NCBI RefSeq assembly: GCF_002843565.1
Contig: NZ_CP025257.1
Coordinates: 844,215-908,214 of the forward strand
Origin: Mesoplasma syrphidae
Lineage (GTDB): Bacteria; Bacillota_I; Bacilli_A; Mycoplasmatales; Mycoplasmataceae
Length of the DNA stretch: 64,000 bases
Reading direction: 5' to 3'
A program made the position numbers and the translations under genes. Shown piece after piece: positions 12,537 to 28,778 of this stretch (position 1 is the stretch's first letter; every line of letters starts with the position of its first letter). A model generated the notes under the pieces. That model saw nothing but the letters and a program-made list of their open reading frames with translations, was not told where the DNA came from and did not search any database.

Positions 12537-13406
12537 TTATATAGTAATTTTTTTTAAGTAAGCCGCAACTCCTTGATCTTGTGCACTTAAAGTAACTTCA
12601 TAAGCCAATTCTTTAATTTCTGGAATTGCATTGTCAACAGCAATTGCATATTTTAAGTTTTTAAAAACTTCATAATCATTATGTTGATCGCCAAAATAAA
12701 CAACATTGTTTAAACCAATATTTTGCTTTTCTTCATTATTAATAATTTTTAAAAGAGAAATAATACCCTGATATTTATTTGGACCAGCAATACTGAAATC
12801 AACTCCATCCGGACTAAACCATGTGGCATAAATATTAAGATTTGGGAAATCATTTTCAATCATATTAACAACTAATTCTTTATCTTTTGGCTTAACATTT
12901 TTTAATGTAATTTTTGGACATTTTTCAATTTCTTGAAGAACACTGTCTGTCAATAATACACGATTTAAATGCGCATCTTTACTTAAACCTAAACCAATCA
13001 TAAAGTTGCGGTATTCGCTACTTGAATAATAAATAGTTTGTAAATCGTATGATGTGATATCATAAATTAACTCAAGATTTTTAATTTTATTAATAATCTG
13101 ATTTGTTGTTTTATTGTCAAAATAAGTTGATACCTTGCATTCATTTGTTAAATAATTATGAATTGCATTTCCATTTGATACTATAATATATTTATTTATA
13201 TTTGAAATAGGGCTAATATTTTCAATAGAGTTTTTCATTTCAAATGGTAAATTTCCGGTATTTAAAACAAAATAGACTCCGTCATTAATAACTTTTCTAA
13301 TTGCTGCAACATCATCGCTTTGAACAATCACATTGTGTCCGTCTCTAAGAGTTCCATCAAAGTCACTTATAACTATCTTTATTTCATCATTGTTAATTTT
13401 TAGCAT
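12537..13406 (-). CDS. Cof-type HAD-superfamily phosphatase
   Basis: This 289-residue haloacid-dehalogenase phosphatase has motif I DFDGTLRDG (Asp 15 and Asp 17), a motif II-like NTGN segment, and motif III/IV FGDQHNDYEVF near the C-terminus, with a Cof/IIB-type cap between. Such enzymes dephosphorylate sugar phosphates or related metabolites. The substrate cannot be read from sequence. It has no in-frame TGA codons, unlike most neighbours. It lies directly downstream of the beta-glucoside module. Confidence 0.85.
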   Translation of the reverse strand: MLKINNDEIKIVISDFDGTLRDGHNVIVQSDDVAAIRKVINDGVYFVLNTGNLPFEMKNSIENISPISNINKYIIVSNGNAIHNYLTNECKVSTYFDNKTTNQIINKIKNLELIYDITSYDLQTIYYSSSEYRNFMIGLGLSKDAHLNRVLLTDSVLQEIEKCPKITLKNVKPKDKELVVNMIENDFPNLNIYATWFSPDGVDFSIAGPNKYQGIISLLKIINNEEKQNIGLNNVVYFGDQHNDYEVFKNLKYAIAVDNAIPEIKELAYEVTLSAQDQGVAAYLKKITI

Positions 13407-13440
13407 ATTTATTCTCTTAACTTCTAGCCTATTTTAGGTC

Positions 13441-14859
<1,419 letters not shown>

Positions 14860-14866
14860 ATTTTAC

Positions 14867-17440
14867 CTATTTCTTTCTTAATGCTTTTTTGTCAATTTCA
14901 TTTATTAATGATTCATTGATCATGTAATTAATATCTAATGAATGAATAGCATTTCAATATCAAGTGTTTAAATTCTTGAGCTCAGAATTTTTAGCGCTTA
15001 TTGAAATGTCATCTAAATTTATCTCAATTTTACTAAATACTTGCTCTTGTCAATTTTTAAGTCAAAGCATATTACGATTATTCTGTTCATTTAATAGCTC
15101 TAATTTTTGTTCCAATTCATTTACTTTTTGATTGTCGCTCAGCATTTCAAATTTTGTAAGTAATTCGTTAATTGCATCTTCATCCTGAACATTTTTAGTA
15201 TGCATAATTTTAACTTTTTTAATAATTGCAGCTTTTTCTTTTTCATTATTAATAATAGCTTTTTCTAATTGAACTCCTACAGTAGTAATTTTTACTAACT
15301 CGTTTTCAATTAACTTAATTTTATCAATATCAGCAATAGTTACCAAACTTTCAATTGCTTGCAAATGAGGCTGCAATGCTTCTTTAGCTTCATTTTTTTT
15401 AATTCCCAATGACAAACTATAATAACCAATCAGCATTTTGTTTATTTTGCTAATTTCTTTTTTCTCATTTTTTCTTTCCTCATACATAAAGTAAGAAAAA
15501 ACAATTCCACATGGTATAACACCTAAATTTATTACTAGCCAAAGTACTGTATTTAAAACTAATGAATTGGGAATTCCAGTAAAAATATTGTTGACTGATT
15601 GTATTAATCCTTCTGTCACTGGTTCGCCCATTGCTCCGGTAAACCCAAAGATTCCTAATCCTCCTGGTATTCTAGCCTCAATTGCCAACATTCCAGATAT
15701 TAATCCAAATATTCCAGAAGCTATTATTCCTGCCAAGAATGGTCTTCATTTTGGTAAATTTATTCCATATAATATAGGCTCAGTAACTCCTACAATTGCT
15801 CCAGGAATAGTAGCAATTGAAGCAACTCTAAGTTTTAAATTTTTAGTTCTTACCGCTACCCCAATTACAGCTCCTAATTGAGCAAATACTGCTATATTGA
15901 GTGCTAACAAAGTTGAAGGAATCCCTTGGGCAACATTAATACCAATTGGCATAAATACTGCTACATGCATTCCAGTCAATACTAAAGGCTGCCAAACAAT
16001 GCAAAAAATCATAACTCCAATTCCAAACGGAATTTTTGTTGCCAAATTGACAACATAAGCAATTCCTTGCTCAATAATATACAGTATTGGACCAAACACA
16101 AAAAATACTGCTGTATATACTATTATAAAACTTAGCAATGGACGAAACAAAACATCAATGGTTGTTGGCATTCATGTTTTAATTCAACGATCTAAATAAA
16201 ATAGTAGGAATGCACTTACGATATGGGGGATTATTGATGTTGTGTACATTCCTGCTTTTACTATAAATCCATTAATGTTAAATATTACTAATTCCGGTAA
16301 ATTTCCTTGCCCTAATGTAGCTCCCGCAATTGCAAGAGAAACAAATAACTGCATTATTGTTGAACCACCTAGTCATTTCATTGTATTATATCCAATAAAA
16401 ATTCCTAGCAGTTTAAGACCAGTTTCAGCAGCAATGTTGATAAAGGCACTAAATGTGTCAACATCCATATTTATTGGGCCACCTGCTCCAATGCCCATAT
16501 CAACAATTACACCGCTAAGAACTAATATGGCTTTTAAACCCATTAACAATCCTGCAGTCATTAGTATAGGCAATCCTGGAAGAATAATTGAAGTTACTGC
16601 AACCATAAATCTCTTAATCTTTGGTTGTTTTTTTGTATTTATTGCTGTTGTACCCAAAGACAACTTTGTTACATAGTTTTCAACAGCGTCTTTTACTTTA
16701 TATACTTCTCCTCCAATTACTATTTGACATTGATTGCCAGCTCAAACAACTCCCTTTACAATTGGAATTTTTAAAATTGCTGTTTCATCTACCAAATCTC
16801 TATTTTTTATTTCAAAACGAAGTCGTGTCATACAATTAAAGACTTTAACATAGTTTGAATTTGTTCCTACCAACTCATAAATTTTTTCTGCAACCAGTTC
16901 ATATTTTCCTTTTGTGTTAAGCAATATTTGGACTTTTTCAGCGGTAGTCAATTCTTTTGTAATATTGCTTTTTGCTTCAAAAATATATTCACCAATTGGC
17001 TCACCATGCTTAACTAGACCAGTTTTTGTTAACCTAAACTTATAGCTGCTATTTAAGTTTGTATCCATAACTATTGGAGTGTTTTTTGAAATATTTCTTT
17101 GTTCAATTAAGTCAAAATCTACTTCAACGATTGCAGTTTTTAAGTCAACTTTTGAATTACTGGATATTTTCGTTTTAAAAGGTGAACCATTTAAATTAAC
17201 TGTATCTAAACCGATATGCATTAAAATATTTATGCCATCTGATGTTTCAAAAAAATATGCATGCTTGGTATCAAAAATTTGCCCTAGCTTACCAGTTTTT
17301 ACTGGAGAATAAAAAACATTTGACTTTGGTTCAATGTAGCAACCTTCACCAAGCATATTTTCTGAAAATACACCATCATTCAGCTCTTTTAGGCTTTTAA
17401 CAAATCCGTCAACAGGTGCGTATATAGTTATTTTTTTCAT
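14867..17440 (-). CDS. PTS beta-glucoside-type permease, EIIA-EIIB-EIIC with extra C-terminal domain
   Basis: This 857-residue permease imports and phosphorylates a beta-glucoside. EIIA is N-terminal (about 1-160, phospho-His in ILMHIGLDT at about 75). EIIB follows (about 165-250, phospho-Cys in VFNCMTRLRFE at about 203), and then EIIC with about ten membrane helices (about 275-655). The domain order A-B-C differs from the common B-C-A of BglP-like proteins. After EIIC, about 200 residues of charged, leucine-rich, probably coiled-coil sequence face the cytosol (from MEERKNEKKEIS to the end DKKALRKK). Several Trp codons are TGA. An RpiR-type gene upstream and an inverted repeat in the leader suggest regulation. 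Confidence 0.92.
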
Positions 17441-17470
17441 ATTTTCCTACCTTCCTACATTTTTAAAATA

Positions 17471-17490
17471 ACTTATTGAGGACAATAAGT
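17471..17490. promoter_or_regulatory. Perfect inverted repeat upstream of PTS gene, candidate operator
   Basis: ACTTATTG and CAATAAGT form an 8-bp perfect inverted repeat with a 4-base spacer. It lies 31-50 bases before the permease ATG and after the regulator's terminator. It could be the binding site of the adjacent RpiR-family protein; it has no T-run and so is not a terminator. Confidence 0.5.
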
Positions 17491-17493
17491 ACG

Positions 17494-17526
17494 ACAAAAA
17501 AAACAAAAGTGAACAACTTCACTTTT
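17494..17526 (-). terminator. Terminator after rpiR-like gene
   Basis: AAAAGTGAA pairs with TTCACTTTT around loop CAAC. On the minus strand it is followed by GTTTTTTTT. It ends the regulator transcript just before the permease operon. Confidence 0.85.
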
Positions 17527-17537
17527 AATGATTTTAT

Positions 17538-18293
17538 TTATTGTAGTTCTGTAGCAATTTGCAAAATTATATAATTCAATAAAACTTTCCTGATTTCAGG
17601 CATATGTGGCAGCAACTGATGATCAATGACAATTTTTTCGCTACTTTCATTAAATTTAAAAGTTTTTGAATGAGACAAAAAAACACAATGAGAAACTTCT
17701 TCCTGTTTAAGATTGTCGTAAATCTTTTCTAATCCTTTTGTATCTTGTCCTGAAACAATAAAAATTACGAAATCATTTTTAGTGATACTTTTATGAATTT
17801 GAAAGTTGTATAACATTACTTCTGAATAAACGACATTGATATTTTTAAGTAAGAAAATATCATGCATACTTTTTGCTTCACTAAATGCAATATAGCTTGA
17901 AAAAATGAAAACTTTTCGGCTTTTTAAAATGTTATTGGCTATTTTTTTGATAATGGTTTTATAAACTCTAAAATCATAAATTGCTTGAACTATGCGTTCT
18001 TCTATATTATCATAATGAGTTCCATTAAAAAGAATTTCATTTTTGCAAATATCTCTACGATCATGAATTTCCATTTTTAATTTCGTTTGCAGTTCACGAT
18101 ACCCAGAAAAGCCAAGTTGCTTAGCAAACTTGGTAACACTTGATTGAGCAACAAAACATTTATTTGCCAATAGCTTAATATTTAAAACTTCTTTTGTTTC
18201 AAAAGCCTTTAATAACTCTTCAGAGATACTTTTTGAAACAGTATTTTTTTGTGATGTTGAAATAATAAAAATACTATCTAAAATTGAATTCAT
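17538..18293 (-). CDS. MurR/RpiR-family transcriptional regulator
   Basis: This 251-residue regulator has an N-terminal helix-turn-helix of the RpiR type (KCFVAQSSVTKFAKQLGFSGY, about residues 46-66) followed by a SIS sugar-phosphate-binding domain (KVFIFSSYIAFSEAK, DFVIFIVSGQ). Such proteins sense a phosphosugar and control a linked sugar operon. It lies immediately upstream of, and codirectional with, the beta-glucoside permease and glucosidase, its most likely targets. AAAGGAGAC precedes the ATG. There is no in-frame TGA. Confidence 0.9.
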   Translation of the reverse strand: MNSILDSIFIISTSQKNTVSKSISEELLKAFETKEVLNIKLLANKCFVAQSSVTKFAKQLGFSGYRELQTKLKMEIHDRRDICKNEILFNGTHYDNIEERIVQAIYDFRVYKTIIKKIANNILKSRKVFIFSSYIAFSEAKSMHDIFLLKNINVVYSEVMLYNFQIHKSITKNDFVIFIVSGQDTKGLEKIYDNLKQEEVSHCVFLSHSKTFKFNESSEKIVIDHQLLPHMPEIRKVLLNYIILQIATELQ

Positions 18294-18384
18294 ATGTCTC
18301 CTTTAAAATAGCTGCAATACTTTTAAAATATAAAAAGTTAAAAGACTATCGTTATAATATTACTCCAAAACTTTTGACTTATTT

Positions 18385-18393
18385 TGTTATACT
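18385..18393 (+). promoter_or_regulatory. Extended -10 promoter for rhodanese gene
   Basis: TGTTATACT matches an extended -10 element (TGnTATACT). No good -35 is seen at 16-18 bases. It lies 36 bases before the rhodanese ATG, which is preceded by AAGGAG. Confidence 0.5.
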
Positions 18394-18428
18394 AATTGTG
18401 ACAAGAACTTTAAGGATAAGGAGATTTT

Positions 18429-18722
18429 ATGCACTACCATATAAATAAGGCTGAATTTGATGTTTTAGTAGCACGTGGTTGACAAGTTATAGATGTACGT
18501 GATCCTTATGAATTAGTTTCATATGGAAAATATGAACCTTCTCTCAATATTCCTTATCCAAAAATTATTACTAATCGTGAAACATTATTTCCTGATAAAG
18601 ATTCTCGATTAATTATTATTTGTAATTACGGTAATCGTTCAGGACTGACCGCTCGTCATTTTCAACAGCAAGGTTATGAAAATGTTTATGTTCTAGAGCG
18701 CGGATTACAAGAACTATCATAA
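18429..18722 (+). CDS. Single-domain rhodanese-like protein
   Basis: This 97-residue sulfurtransferase-fold protein has the active-site loop CNYGNRSG (Cys about 65), the CH2A-like VIDVRDPYEL near the N-terminus, and a C-terminal GYENVYVLERGLQEL. It is missed under the standard code because residue 18 (RGWQV) is TGA. Rhodaneses carry a persulfide on the cysteine; the partner is unknown. It is one of the few plus-strand genes. AAGGATAAGGAG precedes the ATG, and a hairpin follows. Confidence 0.9.
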
Positions 18723-18748
18723 AAGTAAAAATTATTATGAATTTTATG

Positions 18749-18773
18749 AAAAACATCCTAGTTGATGTTTTTT
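18749..18773. terminator. Terminator between rhodanese and PAP2 genes
   Basis: AAAAACATC pairs with GATGTTTTT around six bases, with T-rich flanks on both sides. It can end both the rhodanese (plus) and the convergent PAP2 gene (minus), whose repaired stop codon lies in the loop. Confidence 0.7.
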
Positions 18774-19971
18774 TTAAACATGTTTTTTGAGACACGTCAA
18801 TAATAAAATTTAATCGCCCCTAAAAATAAGATTGGCGATGCCGCTAAGGAAAATCAAATATCAGTAGGTCAATGAAACATTTGAATCATTAATCCCATTG
18901 TACAAATTATTACAAATACTGCTGTTACTGTAGTATAAATTTTTGAACGATATTGAATGTTGTATTGCACTTTTCTTCACCGGTAAAATAAAAAAAGTAT
19001 ACTGTGGCAAATCAAATTGTGTAAGAAAACATATGACCTGATGGAAAGTCCATATCCCAATAGTGGTCTTTATAATCAATTCATACATTTTCGGGAATTG
19101 TAAATCAATTAATTCAATTTTTAAAAAAATTATTTGGCTGTCATCATTCATAGTATTGAGCATTACTATATTTACCGATTCCCTGAGGGTTAAAGTCTCA
19201 TCCATAATACTGAAATAATGCTTCAATGGAAAGATCCGAATTTAAGCCTTGCTTAGTTGCATTTTCTTTAGTTCATCCAACGTTCATATACAATGGACGC
19301 CCAGAAATGTGTTTTAAAATTATAACCATCATATAAGCAAATATACAATAAATCATAATGACAACAGCTGGTTGTATATAGTTGCTTGTTGTAATTTTAT
19401 TATTTGATAATCTTGGTACAAAAAATAGAAACAAAATTAAAAACTGAGCTATTACTACAATAAAAGACAATATTAAGTCTACAATTCCTGTAGCAAAAGT
19501 TGTTGACAAAAATTTAATATCAATATTTTCAAAAGTCGCTGGACCTATCAAAGCTGCAGCAAAATTATTAAAATAGTCAATAATTTGTTTTGTTGACTTA
19601 CCAAATAAAAAGGAGAAAAGAATTAGCGAATATATAGTAAAAAATATGATAACTATTTTTTTTCGATGTAAATATGTTCGTTTTAAAAATTTTCATTTTT
19701 TTTCATTTTCTAAATAAAATAAAGTGATAATAGTTAGACACGTCGGTAGCAATAAACTTGGTATAAGTAGGTTTCCCAATTTATAAGTTACTATAGCACT
19801 AATTTTAAAAAAAGATATTTTGAAAAAAGCGACAAAAAATTCTGCAATTTTGATGTCCAAAAAAGAGCTAACAATAAAAAATATCACAGAAATAAAAACT
19901 GTAACTGTTAAAAAAATCTTGAAGTTGTTTTGACTTCGGAGTTTAATTTTGAAAGAATTTTTTGTTTTCAT
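18758..19971 (-). pseudogene. PAP2-superfamily membrane phosphatase, frameshifted
   Basis: From MKTKNSF the frame encodes membrane helices, KHISGRP, and then a PSGH motif (DMDFPSGHMFS), all typical of type 2 phosphatidic-acid phosphatases. After the helix WFATVYFF the reading frame breaks at a seven-T tract (plus-strand A-run near 18991-18997) and hits TAA. A one-base shift restores about 80 more residues, including the third catalytic motif FHWPTD and a final membrane helix ending at TAG 18758. With eight Ts the protein would be about 404 residues. So the gene is a pseudogene, phase-variable, or carries a sequencing error. Many TGA Trp codons are present. No clear Shine-Dalgarno is seen before the ATG. 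Confidence 0.75.
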
Positions 19972-20156
19972 AATTTTAGTTTATCAAAAAAAAGATTACT
20001 TTGTTGAATACGAGTTCTTCATTAAATTGAAACTTCCAATTTGGAATTATTTTTTTGAGAAGTATAATGTTTTTAAAAAGACGGGTCCCTTGGACATTAG
20101 TTTCTACAAGTTTTTTGGCATTTTTAAAATACGGTAATATAATCAGTTCTGTGCAA

Positions 20157-20179
20157 ACAAAAAACGGCTATGCCGTTTT
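20157..20179 (-). terminator. Terminator after MIP channel gene
   Basis: AAAACGGC pairs with GCCGTTTT around a three-base loop, with a T-run on the minus strand, 12 bases past the channel stop. The 185 bases between this and the PAP2 start hold no supported gene. Confidence 0.85.
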
Positions 20180-20190
20180 AAAATTGACTT

Positions 20191-20967
20191 TTAATTTCCT
20201 CAAAATCTTATAATTATTCCAATTGTTGTTGCTGCTCCTAAGGGTAACAAGACCGGAATTCAAGCAAACTCTCATTGTGCTTTTACTTTATTCTTAAAGG
20301 GCATAAAGTGATACAAAATTCTTAAGGTCAAATCTTTTGTTGGATTAATTCCACCAGCAGTTGTTCCTCCAAATGCTAAGCAAATTGCTGTAACCAAGAT
20401 AAATAAAAACATAAATGAAGTTCCATTAAGAATAATGGCCTTATTTCCTAAAGAGCCAACCATAAATGAAAATCCTACTAAAAATATTGCCATAGATAAA
20501 TACTCATTTGCCATACTTACACGCTTATGTCCAACACGTGGACTTGAGCAATGAACAACCAAAAGATTCACTGCTAGTCCCTTTTCGATAGTCATTTTCA
20601 TATTGGCTCAGTACAAAATGTAAACCAATATTTGACCAGCAATGAATCCCAAAATTTGGCCTGTAAAATATATTGGTATCAGTCCGTAAGGTCCAACATA
20701 TTTTTCTCATCCGCCAACAATATACATTAAGGTAATTGCAAAGTTAATGTGAGCTCCACCGTTCACTTTTGCACTAATTAATAACGCGATCGTCACAGCA
20801 ACTACAACAGCTGCAGCTCAACCAAAACTAACAGATAAAGCCATCCCTTTATTTTTAAATCCATTAGTTCCTTTTAAAAAAATATTACACATTATTGCTC
20901 CACCAAGTAGAGTTAATAAACCACTGCCTACAAATTCTGCTAAAAAATGAATATGTCAGTTTTGCAT
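20191..20967 (-). CDS. MIP-family channel (aquaglyceroporin-like) with altered pore motifs
   Basis: This 258-residue protein has six membrane helices and the two half-helix repeats of the major intrinsic protein family (AEFVGSGLLTLLGG, GGAHINFAITL, FTGQILGFIAG, GGINPTKDLTLR). It should conduct glycerol or another small neutral solute. The first pore motif is Asn-Phe-Ala (75-77) instead of Asn-Pro-Ala. The second is Asn-Pro-Thr-Lys-Asp (208-212) instead of Asn-Pro-Ala-Arg-Asp, so the arginine of the selectivity filter becomes lysine. Several Trp codons are TGA. It may be GlpF, but the changes make substrate uncertain. Confidence 0.85.
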
Positions 20968-21034
20968 ATTTTCCTTTCTCTGTGTGTTTTTACACATTAT
21001 TCGAATTATATAAAAATTCAGTTTTTATTGCAAT

Positions 21035-21061
21035 AAAAAAATAGACCAAAGTCTATTTTTT
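21035..21061 (-). terminator. Terminator after rpoC
   Basis: AAAAATAGAC pairs with GTCTATTTTT around loop CAAA. The minus-strand T-run directly follows the rpoC stop codon. Confidence 0.85.
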
Positions 21062-21062
21062 A

Positions 21063-24821
<3,759 letters not shown>

Positions 24822-24836
24822 TTTCTAATCCCATCC

Positions 24837-27800
24837 TTATTCTTCTTCTGATACGAAATCTTGGCTAATTTCTTCTTCGTCAACTTCTTCAAAGCTATCT
24901 AAGTTCTCAATTAAGATATCGTTATCTAATGTTAATTTTTCAGCTGATACATAACTAATTTCATCATCATATCCTTCAACGTCAAAATCTTCAGCATCAT
25001 CATATGCGTTGATTGCCAATTTGTTACCTTTGTCATCAATCATATACATATCAAATCCCAATCCCATAATTTCTTTTGTAAGAACATTAAATGATTCAGG
25101 AATTCCTGGTTCAGGAATATGTTTTGATCTCACGATTGATTCATAAGTTTTTGTACGGCCTTTAATATCATCTGATTTAATTGTCAAGATTTCTCTCAAA
25201 GTGTGTGCAGCTCCGTACGCTTCTAATGCTCAAACTTCCATTTCTCCGAAACGTTGACCACCATTTTGAGCTTTTCCTCCTAATGGTTGTTGAGTAATTA
25301 ATGAATATGGTCCAACATTACGAGCATGTAGTTTATCATCAACCATGTGTGATAATTTCAACATGTACATAACTCCAACAGCAATTGGTTTATCAATTGC
25401 TTCACCCGTTTGACCATCAATTAATTTAACTTTTCCGTAATTATCCATTCCGGCTTCAGCCATAATTTCATCAAGTTCAGTTTCATTTAGTCCTTCAAAT
25501 ACTGGAGTTGCAATTTTTGCTCCTAATTTTTTAGCAGCCATTCCCAAGTGAATTTCTAAAATTTGTCCAATATTCATACGTGAAGGCACCCCTTGAGGGT
25601 TTAACATAATATCAACTGGTGTTCCATCTTCTAAGTGAGGCATGTCTTCAATTGGCAAGATACGTGAAATAATCCCTTTATTTCCGTGTCGTCCAGACAT
25701 TTTATCCCCTTCCTGAATTTTACGTTTTTGTACTATATAAACTTTAATAACTTCCATTACATCTGCTGCCAATTCGATTCCATCAGGATTCAATGGTGAT
25801 TTTGCTTTGAAACGTTTGATTGCTTGAACAATTCCCTCTCCACCATTTGGTACTTTTAATGAGTTATCCTTAACGTTACGTGATTTTTCTCCAAAAATTG
25901 CATGCAGCAATTTATCTTCTGGTGATAATTGAGCTTGTCCTTTTGGAGTAACTTTTCCAACTAAAATGTCGCCAACTTTAACTTCTGTTCCAATTGCTAC
26001 AATTCCATCTAAGTCTAAGAACTTTTTAGCTTGTTCTGAAATGTTTGGAATTTCTCTAGTAACTTCTTCTTCACCTTGTTTTGTATTACGTACTTCAATT
26101 GTATATTCATCAACGTGAACTGAAGTAAAACGATCTTCCATTACAACTCTTTCAGACATAATAATTGCATCCTCAAAGTTATAACCATTATAAGTTGAAA
26201 ACGCAACTACAACGTTTTGTCCAATTGCTAATTCACCTTTTTCCATTGAAGGACCGTCAGCAATAATTTCACCTTTTTTAACTTTATCCCCAGCTTTAAC
26301 AATTGGGAAATGAACTAAAGCAGATCCATTATTTGATCTTTCTCAATCTGAAAGTGTGTATGTTTTAATTCCTGATTTTGCTTCAACAGTAATAATTTTT
26401 GAATCAACATATTTTACAATACCAGACTCACTTGCAACAACAGCTGATCCTGAGTCACGTGCAGCCTCAAATTCAATCCCTGTTCCAACAATTGGAGATT
26501 CAGGATTAATTAATGGTACAGCTTGACGTTGCATGTTTGCTCCCATCAAGGCACGGTTGGCATCATCGTTTTCTAAAAACGGAATCGCACTTGTAGCAAC
26601 CGAAACAATTTGTTTTGGTGAAACATCAATGTAGTCTAATTCATCTAATGACGCCATATAGTCGTCACCTTTATAACGTGAAACCACAACTTCATCTAAA
26701 ATTTTTCCTGTTTCTTCTTGTTGAACATTTGACTGTGCAATAATAAAGTTTCTTTCTTCATCAGCTGTTAAGTATTCAACAATGTTGTTTTGAATTACAC
26801 CGTTAATAACTTTACGGTATGGTGTTGTAATGAAACCGTATTCATTAACTTTTGCATATGTTGATAAGTTATTAATCAATCCAATGTTTGGTCCTTCTGG
26901 AGTTTCAATTGGACAAATTCTTCCGTAGTGTGAAGGGTGAACGTCACGAACTTCTAGTCCGGCTCTGTCTCTTGAAAGACCTCCGGGACCTAATGCTGTT
27001 AATCTACGCTTATTTGTTAATTCTGATAATGGGTTAATTTGATCCATAAATTGCGATAATTGTGATAAATTAAAGAATTCTCCAATAATTGCAGTTAATG
27101 GTTTTTTATTGATAATTGTTGATGTTCTTATTTTATATAAATCAGAAGTTGCCAATTTTTCTTTAACATTTTTTTCAATACGGCTCATACCCATTCTAAA
27201 TTGATTTTGCAATAATTCTCCAACTGTACGAACACGACGGTTTCCTAAGTGATCAATATCATCAACTTCTCCGATGTTGTCTTTTAAAGTAATTGCGTAT
27301 GAAATTGTTGCTAAAATATCAGGAACATTAATAAATTCATCGCTTGCCTTCTTTGTAATTCCAACTAAAGTTACAGTTTCTTGTCTTGTATCATTATCTT
27401 TAAATACTTTTACTTTTTGAATTTCTCTTGAACCAGCAATTCCAGGTGCATAATCAATTTTTGAAACCATAACTCCTGAATCTAATGCGTCAGCAATAGT
27501 TTTGAAGTTAGATTTAGCAACTTCAGTCCCCATCGCTACTAAGATATTTCCTTTTGCATCAATAATATCTTCAGCTAAAACTCGACCTAAAAGTCTATTT
27601 TTAATTGACAGTTTTTGTTGCAATTTAAATCTTCCAGCTTTTGTTAAATCGTATTTGCGTTTTTCAAATAACATTCCATAAATAAATTTAGAAGCTCCTT
27701 CAGCAGTTGCTGTCTCACCTTGACGAATTTTTTTGTAAATTTCTTGAACTTGGTTATCTCAATCAGTATCTCAATCCCCTGTTAAGTTATCTTGTTCATA

Positions 27801-28703
27801 TGTACTTGCAATTAATTCTTCGTTATCAAAAATGTCTAACACAGCATCTTTTTTTAGACCCAAAGTAGTCAATAGTGATGTTGCAGTAGTTTTTCTCGAT
27901 TTGTCAATTTTTACATAAAATGCACTTGTTGCTTTGTTATCAACAGATTTTTTAGTTTCTGTTTCAAATTCTAATCATGTTCCACGTGAAGGAATAATAT
28001 CGGCATAGTAAATTGTCTCACCATTTTTACGGTTTAATTCTTTTTTAAAATATGAACCTGGTGATCTTACTAGTTGAGAAACAATAACTTTTTGAGACCC
28101 GTTAATTATAAAAGTTCCTGAATCTGTCATTAATGGGAACTCTCCCAAGAAAACTTCTCCAGATTTATAGATTGAAACGTTTGCCAAGATCATATCTTCT
28201 CTATTCTCAACAACATCAATTTGGACCATATCTGGTTTGTCAGAATTTTTAATTTTTACTTCAAAAAAGAAAGAATCTCCGGCATCTTTTTTAAAAGTTA
28301 CTGATTTGCTTTCAACTTTATCTTTCAATCAATTTGTAACAACTTTTTTAACATCTTTTTCAACAATTTCATCAAATTCTTTTGAAATTTCTTCCCTTGT
28401 ATTAACAGATAATTTCAAATTAGCGTAAATTGGAGCTTCAAAAATTTTTGACTCTTCTTTTGCTCTTGCAATTGTTATTCTAGGTTCTCTAAATTCTCAA
28501 TTTTCCAAAGTCAAAATTGCTGTCTCATCTGTAGACAGAATTGGAAAAAATTCTTCAAATACTTCTTGAATTCCTTTTTCTTTAAATCATTTGAAAGTAT
28601 CAGTTTGAATTTCAATCAAATTTGGTAACGGTAAATCTCCTGAAACCTTAGTATAGTCACGTCTTTCAACACCGCGGTTTACTGTTTTAATTTTATATGT
28701 CAT
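24837..28703 (-). CDS. rpoB: RNA polymerase beta subunit
   Basis: This 1288-residue protein begins [17 protein letters not shown]. It has the rifampicin-region signature [30 protein letters not shown], and [16 protein letters not shown] near the C-terminus. It ends with an acidic tail of about 45 residues rich in Asp and Glu. Trp codons are TGA at several places. AAAGGAAAT precedes the ATG at 28703. Confidence 0.98.
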
Positions 28704-28735
28704 TTTATATTTCCTTTCGAGTTCTACTATAAAGC

Positions 28736-28766
28736 GCATAATAATAATTATAATTATTATTTATGC
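28736..28766. repeat. AT-rich inverted repeat between the Fic-like gene and rpoB
   Basis: GCATA-ATAATAATT pairs with AATTATTAT-TATGC with a single-base bulge. There is no T-run on either side, so it is not a clear terminator. It could be a processing site or operator in the rpoB leader. Confidence 0.45.
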
Positions 28767-28778
28767 TCAAATCAATTC

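Noticed and set aside
15567..15881. Plus-strand frame opposite the EIIC domain
   Set aside because: Proline- and isoleucine-rich shadow of the membrane domain, with no start signal.
18861..19226. Minus-strand frame inside the PAP2 region
   Set aside because: It uses a third frame that carries no PAP2 motifs. The two frames with PSGH and HWPTD explain the region.
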